Origin: Antarcticibacterium arcticum
GTDB taxonomy: Bacteria; Bacteroidota; Bacteroidia; Flavobacteriales; Flavobacteriaceae
Assembly (NCBI RefSeq): GCF_007993795.1
Contig: NZ_CP042476.1
Coordinates: forward strand, 248,001 to 312,000
Direction of reading: 5' to 3'
DNA length: 64,000 nt
The notes beneath the pieces were generated by a model that saw only the letters and a list, made by a program, of their open reading frames with translations, made no database searches and was not told the DNA's origin. A program made the translations under genes and the position numbers. Numbering within the stretch: position 1 is the first letter of the stretch; every line of letters begins with the position of its first letter. Positions 55,035-63,905 of this stretch are shown here, one piece after another.

Positions 55035-55895
55035 ATGATATTAATTGCCGATGGCGGTTCCACAAAATGTGACTGGATCCTTTTAAATAATTCAGGGGAA
55101 CAGATCTTTAAGACAAGAACAAAAGGATTAAATCCGGCTGTTTTTCCTGAATTAATGCTGGAACAAAGAATTGATGAAAATCCTGAGCTACAGGATGTCA
55201 AAAATAAAGTTGAAAGAGTTCATTTTTTTGGTGCCGGTTGTGGCACTGAAGCTCCCAGAAGGTTGCTTCAGGATATCATAGCCAATTTTTTCACCAATGC
55301 CTCTGAAGTTATTGTGAAAGAAGATATGGTTGCTGCCGCCCTGGCTGCTACTACAGAGCCCGGTATCGTTTGTATCCTGGGTACAGGTTCCAACAGTTGT
55401 TATTTTGACGGGGAAGAGGTGCATATGGCGGTAGCCTCCCTGGGATTTATTCTTATGGATGAAGCCAGCGGAAATTATTTTGGTAAGCGTCTCATAAGGG
55501 ATTATTACTACAAAAGAATGCCTCCCGAGCTAGCCCTGAAATTTTCAGCTACCTTCAATCTTGATTCCGATGAGATTAAGAAGAATCTTTATAAAAAGGA
55601 AAATCCAAATACCTATCTGGCCTCTTTTGCTGAATTTATTTTCACCAATGAGCGAAATGGATATTTCTATAAACTGGTTCACGAAGGTATTCAGGAATTT
55701 ATCAACACCAGGGTATTGTGCTTTAAACAAGCCCAGAATGTCCCAATTCATTTTATAGGAAGTATCGCATTTTTTAGTGAAGACATTATACGTGCTGTTG
55801 CCCAACCATATAACCTGGAAATTGGAAATATTATAAGACGCCCTATAGATGCTCTTATAGAACATTACCGCAAAAATGTGTTAACTACTTATTAA
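55035..55895 (+). CDS. BadF/BadG-type ATPase, N-acetylglucosamine-kinase-like
   Basis: A 286-residue protein of the ASKHA sugar-kinase fold. ATG at 55035 gives MILIADGGSTKCDWIL, which is the phosphate-1 motif; an upstream TTG would lie inside the terminator. LGTGSNSCYFDG and LGFILMDEASGNYFGKRLIR are the phosphate-2 and adenosine-type motifs. The family phosphorylates N-acetylglucosamine or similar amino sugars. It has no partner gene here, so the substrate is an inference. Confidence 0.87.
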   Translation: MILIADGGSTKCDWILLNNSGEQIFKTRTKGLNPAVFPELMLEQRIDENPELQDVKNKVERVHFFGAGCGTEAPRRLLQDIIANFFTNASEVIVKEDMVAAALAATTEPGIVCILGTGSNSCYFDGEEVHMAVASLGFILMDEASGNYFGKRLIRDYYYKRMPPELALKFSATFNLDSDEIKKNLYKKENPNTYLASFAEFIFTNERNGYFYKLVHEGIQEFINTRVLCFKQAQNVPIHFIGSIAFFSEDIIRAVAQPYNLEIGNIIRRPIDALIEHYRKNVLTTY

Positions 55896-55944
55896 CGAGC
55901 TTTCTATAAATTTTTATTTACATTTAATAAAATCCATTTTTTAA

Positions 55945-57483
55945 ATGTTGGTAAAAGTTTATGGAAGCGCCGTTTTTGGGGTTGAAGCAACCACGATAAC
56001 GGTAGAAGTTAATATGGCTAAAGGTATAGCGTATAATCTCGTGGGCTTACCAGATAATGCTATAAAGGAAAGCAGTTTTCGCATTGCGGCCGCGCTTCAG
56101 AATAATACCTACAAATTCCCGGGAAAAAAGATTACCATAAACATGGCTCCGGCAGATCTTCGCAAGGAAGGATCTGCTTATGACCTTACCCTGGCCCTGG
56201 GAATTCTGGCCGCTTCCCGCCAGATCAAAGCCGATGATATTGATAAATATATAATAATGGGTGAGCTTTCTCTTGATGGAAGCCTGCAACCCATTAAAGG
56301 CGCCCTGCCTATAGCCATTAAAGCAAAGGAAGAAGGTTTTAAAGGTTTTATTCTCCCAAGCCAGAACGTGAAAGAAGCTGCCATTGTAAGCGGCCTTGAG
56401 GTGTACGGGGTAGATAATATTCTTCAGGTGATAAAGTTCTTCGATAAGGGGGAGCCACTGGAGAGAACTATCATTAATACCCGCGAAGAATTCTATAACA
56501 GTCTTGAACACCTTGAACATGATTTTGCCGATGTTAAAGGGCAGGAATCCATCAAGCGTTGCATGGAGATTGCCGCGGCAGGGGGCCATAATATAATTTT
56601 AATAGGGCCGCCAGGTGCGGGTAAGACTATGCTGGCAAAGCGCCTTCCAAGTATTCTGCCGCCTATGACACTACACGAAGCCCTGGAAACTACAAAAATT
56701 CATAGTGTTGTAGGTAAAATAAGGGAAAATGTGGGGCTTATGTCGCAACGTCCTTTTCGCAGTCCCCATCATACAATCTCAGATGTTGCCCTGGTAGGAG
56801 GTGGTGCATATCCTCAACCGGGAGAGATCTCCCTGTCCCATAACGGGGTGTTGTTTCTGGATGAATTGCCTGAATTCAAAAGGGGTGTGCTGGAAGTAAT
56901 GAGACAGCCCCTTGAAGACAGGGAAGTAACAATTTCCCGGGCAAAATTTACCGTAACCTATCCATCCAGCTTTATGCTGGTGGCGAGCATGAATCCCAGC
57001 CCAAGTGGGTATTTCAATGATCCTAATGCACCCATGACCTCTTCTCCCGCAGAGATGCAACGTTATTTAAGCAAAATAAGTGGCCCGCTTCTGGACCGTA
57101 TAGATATTCATATTGAAGTTACCCCGGTTCCTTTTGAAAAGCTAAGTGAAGAGAGAAAAGGGGAAAGTAGTGTAGAAATAAGAAAAAGAGTTACCAGCGC
57201 ACGTCAATTGCAAACAGAAAGATTCCGTGATTTTGAGAACATACATTACAATGCACAAATGGGTGTAAAGCAGATAAATGCCTTCTGCCAGCTGGAAGCC
57301 GGTTCCAAGCAATTGCTAAAAACAGCCATGGAGCGGCTAAATCTTTCGGCCAGGGCTTATGACAGGATCTTAAAAGTCTCCCGTACCATTGCAGATCTAG
57401 AAGGCGCCCCAAATATACAGGGGAACCATATAAGTGAAGCCATTCAATACCGCAGTCTGGATCGGGAAGGCTGGTTAGGTTAA
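55945..57483 (+). CDS. comM: YifB/ComM-like Mg-chelatase-type AAA+ ATPase
   Basis: A 512-residue AAA+ protein. The N-terminal domain (LVKVYGSAVFGVEATTITVE, LVGLPDNAIKESSFRIAAAL) is the YifB/ComM start; the ATPase core has Walker A GPPGAGKTMLAKRLP and Walker B GVLFLDELPEF, and the C-terminal part has RAYDRILKVSRTIADLEG. ComM helicases help branch migration of incoming DNA in natural transformation. It stands alone between the sugar kinase and the DUF2891 gene. Confidence 0.93.
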   Translation: MLVKVYGSAVFGVEATTITVEVNMAKGIAYNLVGLPDNAIKESSFRIAAALQNNTYKFPGKKITINMAPADLRKEGSAYDLTLALGILAASRQIKADDIDKYIIMGELSLDGSLQPIKGALPIAIKAKEEGFKGFILPSQNVKEAAIVSGLEVYGVDNILQVIKFFDKGEPLERTIINTREEFYNSLEHLEHDFADVKGQESIKRCMEIAAAGGHNIILIGPPGAGKTMLAKRLPSILPPMTLHEALETTKIHSVVGKIRENVGLMSQRPFRSPHHTISDVALVGGGAYPQPGEISLSHNGVLFLDELPEFKRGVLEVMRQPLEDREVTISRAKFTVTYPSSFMLVASMNPSPSGYFNDPNAPMTSSPAEMQRYLSKISGPLLDRIDIHIEVTPVPFEKLSEERKGESSVEIRKRVTSARQLQTERFRDFENIHYNAQMGVKQINAFCQLEAGSKQLLKTAMERLNLSARAYDRILKVSRTIADLEGAPNIQGNHISEAIQYRSLDREGWLG

Positions 57484-57559
57484 TAATTTCTTACTTTTTA
57501 TTTCCTTATTTTAGATTTTAATACATTTGGAAAAACTAAATCCATACAAGCCCCTAATA

Positions 57560-58717
57560 ATGAAAAACATACTCCCTGTACTTTTGCTCGTATTTGTCTT
57601 AGGTTGTAAAGGCGAAGACCGTTTAAAATCTGAAAACGGTAATAGTTCCCAGGACAGTGCAGCAGGTTCAGTGCTTTCCATTGATGCCCTTTTAAGTGAA
57701 GACAGGGTTGAAATGAATCTTGAAGAGGCCAATAAACTTGCCAATCTCCCGTTGGCCTGTTTAAACACTCAATATCCAAATAAACTGGGGCAAACCCTGG
57801 GAAGTGAAAAGGACCTTTTATCTCCTATAGACTTGCACCCCGCATTTTATGGCTGCTTTGACTGGCATTCCTCCGTTCACGCGCATTGGTCCCTGGTACG
57901 ATTGTTAAAACGATACCCAAAATTGGAGAAAGCTTCTGAAATAAAAGAAAAACTGGAGTCTTCCCTTACCAAAGAGAACATTGCTAAGGAAATGGAATAT
58001 TTTAGTAAGGAACATAACCTTGATTATGAGCGCACTTACGGGTGGGCCTGGCTGCTTAAGCTTTCAGAAGAACTTTACACCTGGGATACCGATATGGGAG
58101 CAGAACTCTCAGCTAATATTAAACCGCTTGCCGACCTTATTGAACAGCGCTTTGCAGATTTTCTTCCTAAACTCAACTATCCAATTAGGGTGGGGGAGCA
58201 TACCAATACAGCCTTTGCGTTAAGTTTTGCCTATGATTATGCTGTGGTTACAGAGAATGAAGAGTTTAGAGCGCTTATAGAAAAAAGAGCCCGGGATTTT
58301 TATTTAACAGATAAAGAATGTCCCATAACGTGGGAGCCCAGCGGCTTTGATTTCTTATCTCCTTGTCTTGAGGAGATTGACATTATGAGAAAAGTTATTC
58401 CTAAAGCGGCTTTTTCCCTATGGTTGGATAAGTTCATGCCCCAGCTTAAAAAGCCGGATTTTGCATTGGTCCCCGGTGAAGTGTCAGATCGTAAAGATGG
58501 AAAACTGGTACACCTGGACGGCCTTAATTTTAGCCGCGCGCGGGTTTTTTATGGTCTAATGAACCAATACCCTAATGATTTTGCCCACCTTAGAAAATTG
58601 GGAGATCAGCATGTTAATCATTCTTTTTCCAATTTGGTAGATGATAGTTATGAAGGGGGACATTGGTTGGGAAGTTTTGCAATTTACGCATTGGAGGAAT
58701 CTAAAAAGGCCAGGTGA
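57560..58717 (+). CDS. DUF2891 lipoprotein
   Basis: A 385-residue lipoprotein. ATG at 57560 gives MKNILPVLLLVFVLGCKGED with a lipobox; an upstream TTG at 57527 is less good. LHPAFYGCFDWHSSVHAHWS is the DUF2891 signature, followed by TYGWAWLLKLSEEL and HTNTAFALSFAYDYA. The helical repeats suggest an alpha/alpha barrel, as in glycoside hydrolases or lyases, but the function is unknown. The TGA overlaps the GTG start of the Nramp-fold gene by four bases, a sign of a tight operon. Confidence 0.88.
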   Translation: MKNILPVLLLVFVLGCKGEDRLKSENGNSSQDSAAGSVLSIDALLSEDRVEMNLEEANKLANLPLACLNTQYPNKLGQTLGSEKDLLSPIDLHPAFYGCFDWHSSVHAHWSLVRLLKRYPKLEKASEIKEKLESSLTKENIAKEMEYFSKEHNLDYERTYGWAWLLKLSEELYTWDTDMGAELSANIKPLADLIEQRFADFLPKLNYPIRVGEHTNTAFALSFAYDYAVVTENEEFRALIEKRARDFYLTDKECPITWEPSGFDFLSPCLEEIDIMRKVIPKAAFSLWLDKFMPQLKKPDFALVPGEVSDRKDGKLVHLDGLNFSRARVFYGLMNQYPNDFAHLRKLGDQHVNHSFSNLVDDSYEGGHWLGSFAIYALEESKKAR

Positions 58718-59934
58718 GCTGGTTAAAAAATGTAGGACCCGGGGTTTTGGTCTCGGCGGCATTTATTGGGCCTGGTACCGTGACGGTGTGTACCCTTGCA
58801 GGAGTTAATTTTCAATATGCCCTTTTATGGGCATTATTGCTTTCTATCCTGGCCTGTGTTATTCTTCAGGAAATGGCAGCCAGATTGGGTATTATTGCCC
58901 AAAAGGGTTTAAGCGAGTGTATAAGGGCAGAAATTAAAAGCCCTGTTGTAAAGTTATTTTCCATAATCTTAATATTCTCTGCCATTGTGGTAGGAAATGC
59001 TGCTTATGAGGCAGGAAATATCACCGGAGCAGTCCTTGGTATTACTGCAATTGCTCCTTCCCTTTCCTTTCAAATTGGACAATTCACCCTAAACCTATGG
59101 AGTATCATTATAGGCGCAATAGCCTTTAGCCTTTTATATTTGGGAAATTACAAGCTTCTGGAAAAAGTATTTATTGGCCTTGTGGCATTGATGAGCATTT
59201 CCTTTATAGTTACCGCTTTATTGGTAAAACCTGATATTTCCGCAATATTCAAAGGCCTGTTCATTCCAACAACCGGTACTGCTGGAATTCTAACGGTTAT
59301 AGCTTTGGTAGGAACCACTGTGGTTCCTTACAACCTGTTTTTACATGCTTCCCTGGTAGGCGAGAAATGGAAAGAACCGGGAGACCTTAAAATCGCCCGA
59401 AAGGAACTTACCTGGGCAATTGTCCTGGGGGGCATCGTATCCATGGCCATTGTAATATCTGCGGCCGCACCAAATTTGCCCGAAGTAACATCTGCCGCAG
59501 ACCTTGCCAAAGGACTTGAACCTCTGTATGGCCAATACGCAACCTGGTTTATAGCCTTGGGGTTATTGGCCGCGGGAATAACTTCTTCCATTACAGCACC
59601 ACTTGCGGCGGCTTATGTGGTAAGGGGGATGCTGGGGTGGCAGGGAGGATTAGATTCCTTTAAATTCAAAAGTGTGTGGGCAGGAATACTAATTTTGGGT
59701 GTGATCTTTTCTTCCCTGAGATTTCAGCCAATAGAAATTATAAGGTTTGCACAGGTAGCCAATGGGATCCTGTTGCCGGTTATTGCAATTTTCTTATTTT
59801 GGATAGTAAATAAAGAAAGCGTACTGGGAAAGTACAGAAATACCCTATGGCAAAATTTAATGGGGGTTATCATAATAACCATCACAATATTCCTTGGAGC
59901 TAAATCTATTTACACTGTTTTACAATCACTTTAA
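58714..59934 (+). CDS. Nramp-fold transporter without canonical metal motifs (YcsG-like)
   Basis: A 406-residue inner-membrane protein with about 11 helices. The GTG start overlaps the DUF2891 stop. The fold is Nramp (SLC11), but the TM1 motif DPGN is GPGT (Gly19 to Thr22 in FIGPGTVTV) and the TM6 motif MPH is VPY (204-206 in TTVVPYNLFLH), so both metal-ligand sets are changed. B. subtilis YcsG, an Nramp-like protein in the ycsF-kipI-kipA region, has similar company. A substrate other than a divalent metal, for example 5-oxoproline, is inferred from the pxpABC neighbours. Confidence 0.85.
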   Translation: MSWLKNVGPGVLVSAAFIGPGTVTVCTLAGVNFQYALLWALLLSILACVILQEMAARLGIIAQKGLSECIRAEIKSPVVKLFSIILIFSAIVVGNAAYEAGNITGAVLGITAIAPSLSFQIGQFTLNLWSIIIGAIAFSLLYLGNYKLLEKVFIGLVALMSISFIVTALLVKPDISAIFKGLFIPTTGTAGILTVIALVGTTVVPYNLFLHASLVGEKWKEPGDLKIARKELTWAIVLGGIVSMAIVISAAAPNLPEVTSAADLAKGLEPLYGQYATWFIALGLLAAGITSSITAPLAAAYVVRGMLGWQGGLDSFKFKSVWAGILILGVIFSSLRFQPIEIIRFAQVANGILLPVIAIFLFWIVNKESVLGKYRNTLWQNLMGVIIITITIFLGAKSIYTVLQSL

Positions 59935-59945
59935 ACAAACCAGCT

Positions 59946-60686
59946 ATGAATCATATTCACATAAATTGCGATCTTGGAGAAGGAGGGAGCCGGGATGCCG
60001 AACTTATGCCGCTAATTTCTGCCTGTAATATTGCATGTGGAGGTCATGCGGGAACCGTGGAAAGCATCCATGATACTGTAGCTCTGGCGATGAAGTATAA
60101 TGTACAAATGGGTGCACATCCTTCCTATCCCGATAAGGAGAACTTCGGAAGGTTTTCCCTGGAAATGGAACCGGAAGATCTAAAACAAACCCTTGTTGCG
60201 CAGATCTTGAGTCTAAAACAAATAGCTGAAGCTGAAGGCGGATTCCTCTCTCATGTGAAACCCCATGGAGCTCTTTATAATGATGCTGCCAAAGATGAAA
60301 AAACCGCGCAGATCATCATAGATTCGGTATTGGAATTTGATGAAAATTGGCCTTTATATGTGCCGGAAAATTCAGTGATTTCCCGGGTGGCAAAAGGGCA
60401 AATTGGGGTGATATTTGAGGCTTTTGCAGACAGGAATTATCAGCAGAATTATCAGCTTGTTTCACGTTCAAAATCCAATGCTCTTATAACCGAAAAAGAA
60501 GAGGTTTTTAACCACCTTTTTTCTATGTTTTTTAACAAGGAAATTACGTGTGAAAATGATAAAAAAATAGCCTGTGATGCGGCCACTTTTTGTGTGCATG
60601 GGGACACCCCAAATTTGGTTGAAATTCTGCAATATTTAAGGGAGAAGTTCAAGGAAAAAGATGTAGAAATTTGGAAAGCTCCATAG
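59946..60686 (+). CDS. pxpA: 5-oxoprolinase subunit PxpA (LamB/YcsF family)
   Basis: A 246-residue cytoplasmic protein. HINCDLGEGGSRDAELMPLI, ACNIACGGHAG, GAHPSYPDKENFGR and HVKPHGALYNDA are the LamB_YcsF signatures, including His and Asp residues that shape the active site. PxpA, with PxpB and PxpC, hydrolyses 5-oxoproline to glutamate using ATP. It begins 11 bases after the transporter gene and overlaps pxpB by 16 bases. Confidence 0.96.
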   Translation: MNHIHINCDLGEGGSRDAELMPLISACNIACGGHAGTVESIHDTVALAMKYNVQMGAHPSYPDKENFGRFSLEMEPEDLKQTLVAQILSLKQIAEAEGGFLSHVKPHGALYNDAAKDEKTAQIIIDSVLEFDENWPLYVPENSVISRVAKGQIGVIFEAFADRNYQQNYQLVSRSKSNALITEKEEVFNHLFSMFFNKEITCENDKKIACDAATFCVHGDTPNLVEILQYLREKFKEKDVEIWKAP

Positions 60687-61414
60687 TAAAATATCCGGTT
60701 ATAAAACCAATGGGGGAGCGCTCAATTTTAATTGAATTTGAGCCGAAAATCAGTGAAATATATCTGGAAAAAATCCTTTTTTATAAAAATATTCTGGAAA
60801 AATTTTATCTTAAAGAAAAAGTTGAAGTAATAAACACATACAGCTCGTTATTAATTAATTACGTTTCTCATATAGAGAATATCTATGATGAGATTTCAGG
60901 GGTAAAACAAGCCATTTCGGGTACGAATATAGTGAAAAAACTTAATTCTAAACTCTATCACATTCCTGTGTGTTATGATCCCGAATTTGGATTGGACCTC
61001 AGGTATGTTTCTGAACAAAAAAAGCTTTCTCATAACCAGATTATAGACCTTCATTTCGCCCCAGTTTACACAGTTTATTTCACCGGGTTTTTACCCGGAT
61101 TTTTATATCTGGGAGGGCTCGATCCAAAGCTCAAAATATCCCGCCGGGAAACCCCCCGAATGTCTGTCTTAAAAGGTGCTGTAGGAATTGGTGAAAATCA
61201 GACCGGAATTTACCCCAAATCCAGCCCCGGAGGCTGGCAAATAATTGGCAATTCTCCCGTCAATTTTTTTGATAAAACTCATGAACCTCCCTGTGAAATT
61301 TTAGCCGGTGATAAAGTGAAATTCTTTTCAATTTCCAAAAGGGAATACGAGGTTGTTTTTAATGAGGTTCAAAGTGGCAAATTTCATTTAAAAAGTGAAA
61401 AATATGAAGGCTGA
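60671..61414 (+). CDS. pxpB: 5-oxoprolinase subunit PxpB (KipI-like)
   Basis: A 247-residue protein of the KipI/PxpB type. The TTG at 60671 lies inside pxpA; the ATG at 60710 would cut the conserved start (KPMGERSILIEFEPKI). IPVCYDPEFGLDLRYVSEQK, VYFTGFLPGFLYLGGLDPKL, and RRETPRMSVLKGAVGIGENQ with TGIYPKSSPGGWQIIG are diagnostic. It overlaps pxpC by 20 bases. In some bacteria KipI is a kinase inhibitor, but the pxpABC order points to the oxoprolinase. Confidence 0.94.
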   Translation: MESSIVKYPVIKPMGERSILIEFEPKISEIYLEKILFYKNILEKFYLKEKVEVINTYSSLLINYVSHIENIYDEISGVKQAISGTNIVKKLNSKLYHIPVCYDPEFGLDLRYVSEQKKLSHNQIIDLHFAPVYTVYFTGFLPGFLYLGGLDPKLKISRRETPRMSVLKGAVGIGENQTGIYPKSSPGGWQIIGNSPVNFFDKTHEPPCEILAGDKVKFFSISKREYEVVFNEVQSGKFHLKSEKYEG

Positions 61415-62264
61415 AATTGAGGTCTTACAACCCGGACTATTTTCCACAATTCAGGATGAGGGACGCTTTGGATTTATGAAATATGGAGTGCCCATGAGTG
61501 GTCCTATGGATTTTTATTCTTTCCATCTTGCAAACCTGATTTTAAATAATAATCCAGGAAGTGCGGTGATGGAAATTACCCAAATGGGCCCGGTCTTAAA
61601 ATTTTTAAATTCCGGATATTTTGTTATTACGGGTGCAGATTTAAAACCTGAAATCAACAAAAAGGAGATCAGAAATTATATCCCGTATTTTTTCCAGGGA
61701 GGAGATCAATTAAGATTTGGTGGCAGGCAAAATGGCTGCAGATGTTATCTGGCCGTTTCAGGGGGCTTTAAAACCCAACAGGTATTTAGAAGCCAAAGCT
61801 GGTATGAGGGAATAACAGATTATTTTCATCTTGAAAAAGGAATGAGACTCCAAACTAATGGCAGTGTATCAATTCCTTCAGGAAATGCCTCTGTAAAATA
61901 TGAAACCTTACATTTTAATAAGGAGGAAATAAATGTGTTTCCGGGGCCGGAGTATGACCAGTTGCCGGAATTATTAAAAACAGATATCCTTTCCCGAAAG
62001 TTTAGAATAGACAAGGAAAATAACCGGATGGCGGTTCAGTTGGAAGAAATAGTACCCAATTCTCTAAAACCTATACTCACAGGACCTGTAATTCCGGGTA
62101 CTGTACAATTAACACCCTCTGGAAAACTTATAATTTTAATGAGAGATTGCCAGACTACCGGGGGATACCCGAGGGTTCTTCAATTGAGTGAAAATGGAAT
62201 GAATAGATTGGCTCAAAAGGTACAGGGAAATAGTATTACATTTCAACTCTCGCCCTTGCAGTAA
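61395..62264 (+). CDS. pxpC: 5-oxoprolinase subunit PxpC (KipA-like)
   Basis: A 289-residue protein of the biotin-carboxylase-like KipA/PxpC type. GTG at 61395 or ATG at 61404 is the start. VLQPGLFSTIQDEGRFGFMK, GVPMSGPMDFYSFHLAN and DCQTTGGYPRVLQLSENGMN are the family signatures. With PxpB it makes the ATP-using part of oxoprolinase. It is the last gene of the DUF2891-Nramp-pxpABC operon. Confidence 0.94.
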   Translation: MKNMKAEIEVLQPGLFSTIQDEGRFGFMKYGVPMSGPMDFYSFHLANLILNNNPGSAVMEITQMGPVLKFLNSGYFVITGADLKPEINKKEIRNYIPYFFQGGDQLRFGGRQNGCRCYLAVSGGFKTQQVFRSQSWYEGITDYFHLEKGMRLQTNGSVSIPSGNASVKYETLHFNKEEINVFPGPEYDQLPELLKTDILSRKFRIDKENNRMAVQLEEIVPNSLKPILTGPVIPGTVQLTPSGKLIILMRDCQTTGGYPRVLQLSENGMNRLAQKVQGNSITFQLSPLQ

Positions 62265-62510
62265 TCTTTGATAGCAGCGGTGCGGCTGGAAATAAGAAGT
62301 GCCGTACAGTACGGGAATTAGCAGCCCTACCTGCCAATCTATGCACAATAACGGCACTTTTTAAAACTAATAAATAATAACACCATAAAAGTACCTCGGG
62401 ACTTTTCATCATACAAGGGGATTTTTCCCCAATTTCCACGTTATGTATAATTTGCCTGATTTTATTTGTTAGATTTATCTTAACTTTTCATTAAGAAATA
62501 AATAAGTGAT
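62265..62510. other. Structured intergenic region after pxpC
   Basis: AAGTGCCGT (62297-62305) pairs with ACGGCACTT (62351-62359), followed by a T-run (a long-loop terminator), and an alternative hairpin CCGTA-CAG-TACGG lies inside the left arm. Another, AAAAGTACC/GGGACTTTT, lies near 62388-62407, and GGGGATTTTTCCCC follows. It holds the pxp terminator and the promoter of the gene at 62511. Whether a small RNA is made is unknown. Confidence 0.5.
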
Positions 62511-62900
62511 ATGGCAAAACCTATAAATTGCATAACAGTTAAAGAAGCACGGGATATACAGAATGTTTGGAAAAACTCACGGGGAAAGGAAATAGAACGG
62601 GCTCAAAAATATGAAGATACCCGTGAATTTCTTTACAGCGTAGATGAATTACAGGAATATTTGGATTATGTTCGTGAGATGTCAACTAAACAAGGTATAA
62701 CCAATCCGGGAATAAGGATCTATTTTGCCGCTTACCCGGGTGCTGCTTCCAAAAAGAGTTACAGTACTGTTTTCCTTTCTGCTACCAACTCTGTGAGTTC
62801 TGTGAGTTCAGAAAAAAGTGCCGAAGATACAGTGGAAAATAATTATTCAATTGATCCCTTAAATCATAGCTCAGGCGGGGTACCTCCTGTAGATTATTAA
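62511..62900 (+). CDS. Uncharacterised small soluble protein
   Basis: A 129-residue protein with no signal or membrane helix. The first 85 residues are helical/alpha-beta (TVKEARDIQNVWKNSRGKEI, YSVDELQEYLDYVREMSTKQ, IRIYFAAYPG); a low-complexity Ser/Val-rich tail follows (SATNSVSSVSSEKSAEDTVE). I recognise no named family. It is followed after 11 bases by a 7-TM gene, so the two are probably co-transcribed. Confidence 0.7.
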   Translation: MAKPINCITVKEARDIQNVWKNSRGKEIERAQKYEDTREFLYSVDELQEYLDYVREMSTKQGITNPGIRIYFAAYPGAASKKSYSTVFLSATNSVSSVSSEKSAEDTVENNYSIDPLNHSSGGVPPVDY

Positions 62901-62911
62901 TAGTCTTTACT

Positions 62912-63661
62912 TTGTTTGATCTTTTCGTTGAAACACTTTTTAGGGGGTTGCTATGGGAATTGGTAGCTGCTTTGGCGGGTTCTTTTTATTTATGGAAGGT
63001 TAAAAATGTTCCTTTGATAAATAAAATATTCGTTTGGTTCCTTTGGTTAACCCTGATTATTGATTTTTCGGGTTTATACATGCTTTTTGGTTATTACAGC
63101 AATTACAAATATTTCGCTTTTGTAAAGGGTACCCGGTTTGTTCAAAATTACTGGTTGTTCAATTCCTATCATTTGATTGCGTACTGTGCCTTTCTGTCTT
63201 TTTTCATATTCCAGATAAATTCCAAAAAATGGAGGAAAAGTTTTTGGATTCTAACCGTCCTATTCTCAATTATTGCAGTTCTTAATTTAATTTTTTCCGG
63301 GGTATTTTTTACAGGATATTCTGCATTTACCGCAATAGGTGGAACCATCATATTATTGCTTTGTATAATCTTGTTTTTTTACCAGACTCTTCGAAGTAAT
63401 AAGATCCTTAATTTTTATTCAGACCTGGCCTTCTACGTCGCTATTGGAGCTTTACTCTGGCATGTGAGTATCACACCCTTGTTTATTTATAATAAATATG
63501 GAATTATGTCCTCCAGTCCGGATTTTGTAGAATTTTACAAGGGATTATTGTTAACTATGAATATCTTTATGTACGGGTGTTTCGCTGCAGGTTTTTTAAT
63601 CAAATCAAAATCCGGCAATTCTGAAATTATTAGGAATTTAAATGGTGTGGATAAAGTATGA
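62912..63661 (+). CDS. Seven-helix membrane protein of unknown function
   Basis: A 249-residue protein with seven likely membrane helices (about 9-29, 35-60, 82-105, 112-133, 136-160, 170-190, 208-230). The start is a TTG (62912); it is supported by alignment with the paralogue at 63906: ELVAALAGSFYLWK against ELGAAIAGSIYLWK. The topology recalls 7-TM sensor domains, but no kinase is attached. It follows the unknown soluble gene. Confidence 0.72.
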   Translation: MFDLFVETLFRGLLWELVAALAGSFYLWKVKNVPLINKIFVWFLWLTLIIDFSGLYMLFGYYSNYKYFAFVKGTRFVQNYWLFNSYHLIAYCAFLSFFIFQINSKKWRKSFWILTVLFSIIAVLNLIFSGVFFTGYSAFTAIGGTIILLLCIILFFYQTLRSNKILNFYSDLAFYVAIGALLWHVSITPLFIYNKYGIMSSSPDFVEFYKGLLLTMNIFMYGCFAAGFLIKSKSGNSEIIRNLNGVDKV

Positions 63662-63708
63662 GGGCTTTTTTAACCTTTCTTGAATGGTAAAAAGTGAGAA
63701 TGAAAAAA

Positions 63709-63763
63709 CGTTCTCCGGTTAAATTTTAAAAGCCCTACCTGATAAAATCCAAACCGAAGAACG
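63709..63763. repeat. Inverted repeat downstream of the 7-TM gene
   Basis: CGTTCTCCGGTT (63709-63720) pairs with AACCGAAGAACG (63752-63763), one mismatch, with a 31-base loop. It may be an RNA stem at the 3' end of the transcript. Confidence 0.6.
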
Positions 63764-63843
63764 CCATTTCCCTTTTTCATAAAATATAAGTCAAACAACA
63801 AATAATGAGTACCTAAAGATAAAAAGCTGTTCTAATATGAAAC

Positions 63844-63864
63844 AAGGGGCTTTTTCCCCTTTTT
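63844..63864 (+). terminator. Short hairpin terminator
   Basis: AAGGGG-C-TTTTT-CCCCTT with T-run lies between the two 7-TM paralogues. Confidence 0.75.
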
Positions 63865-63905
63865 AATCCTTGATTATTAGAAAGTTAGCTTATAAAATTC
63901 AAAAG

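Noticed and set aside
54993..55035. TTG start for the BadF-type kinase
   Set aside because: The TTG lies inside a strong terminator hairpin; the ATG at 55035 starts directly with the conserved ADGGSTK motif.
58714..59934. Manganese/iron importer MntH
   Set aside because: The fold is Nramp, but both metal-binding motifs are replaced, so the standard MntH name is not supported.
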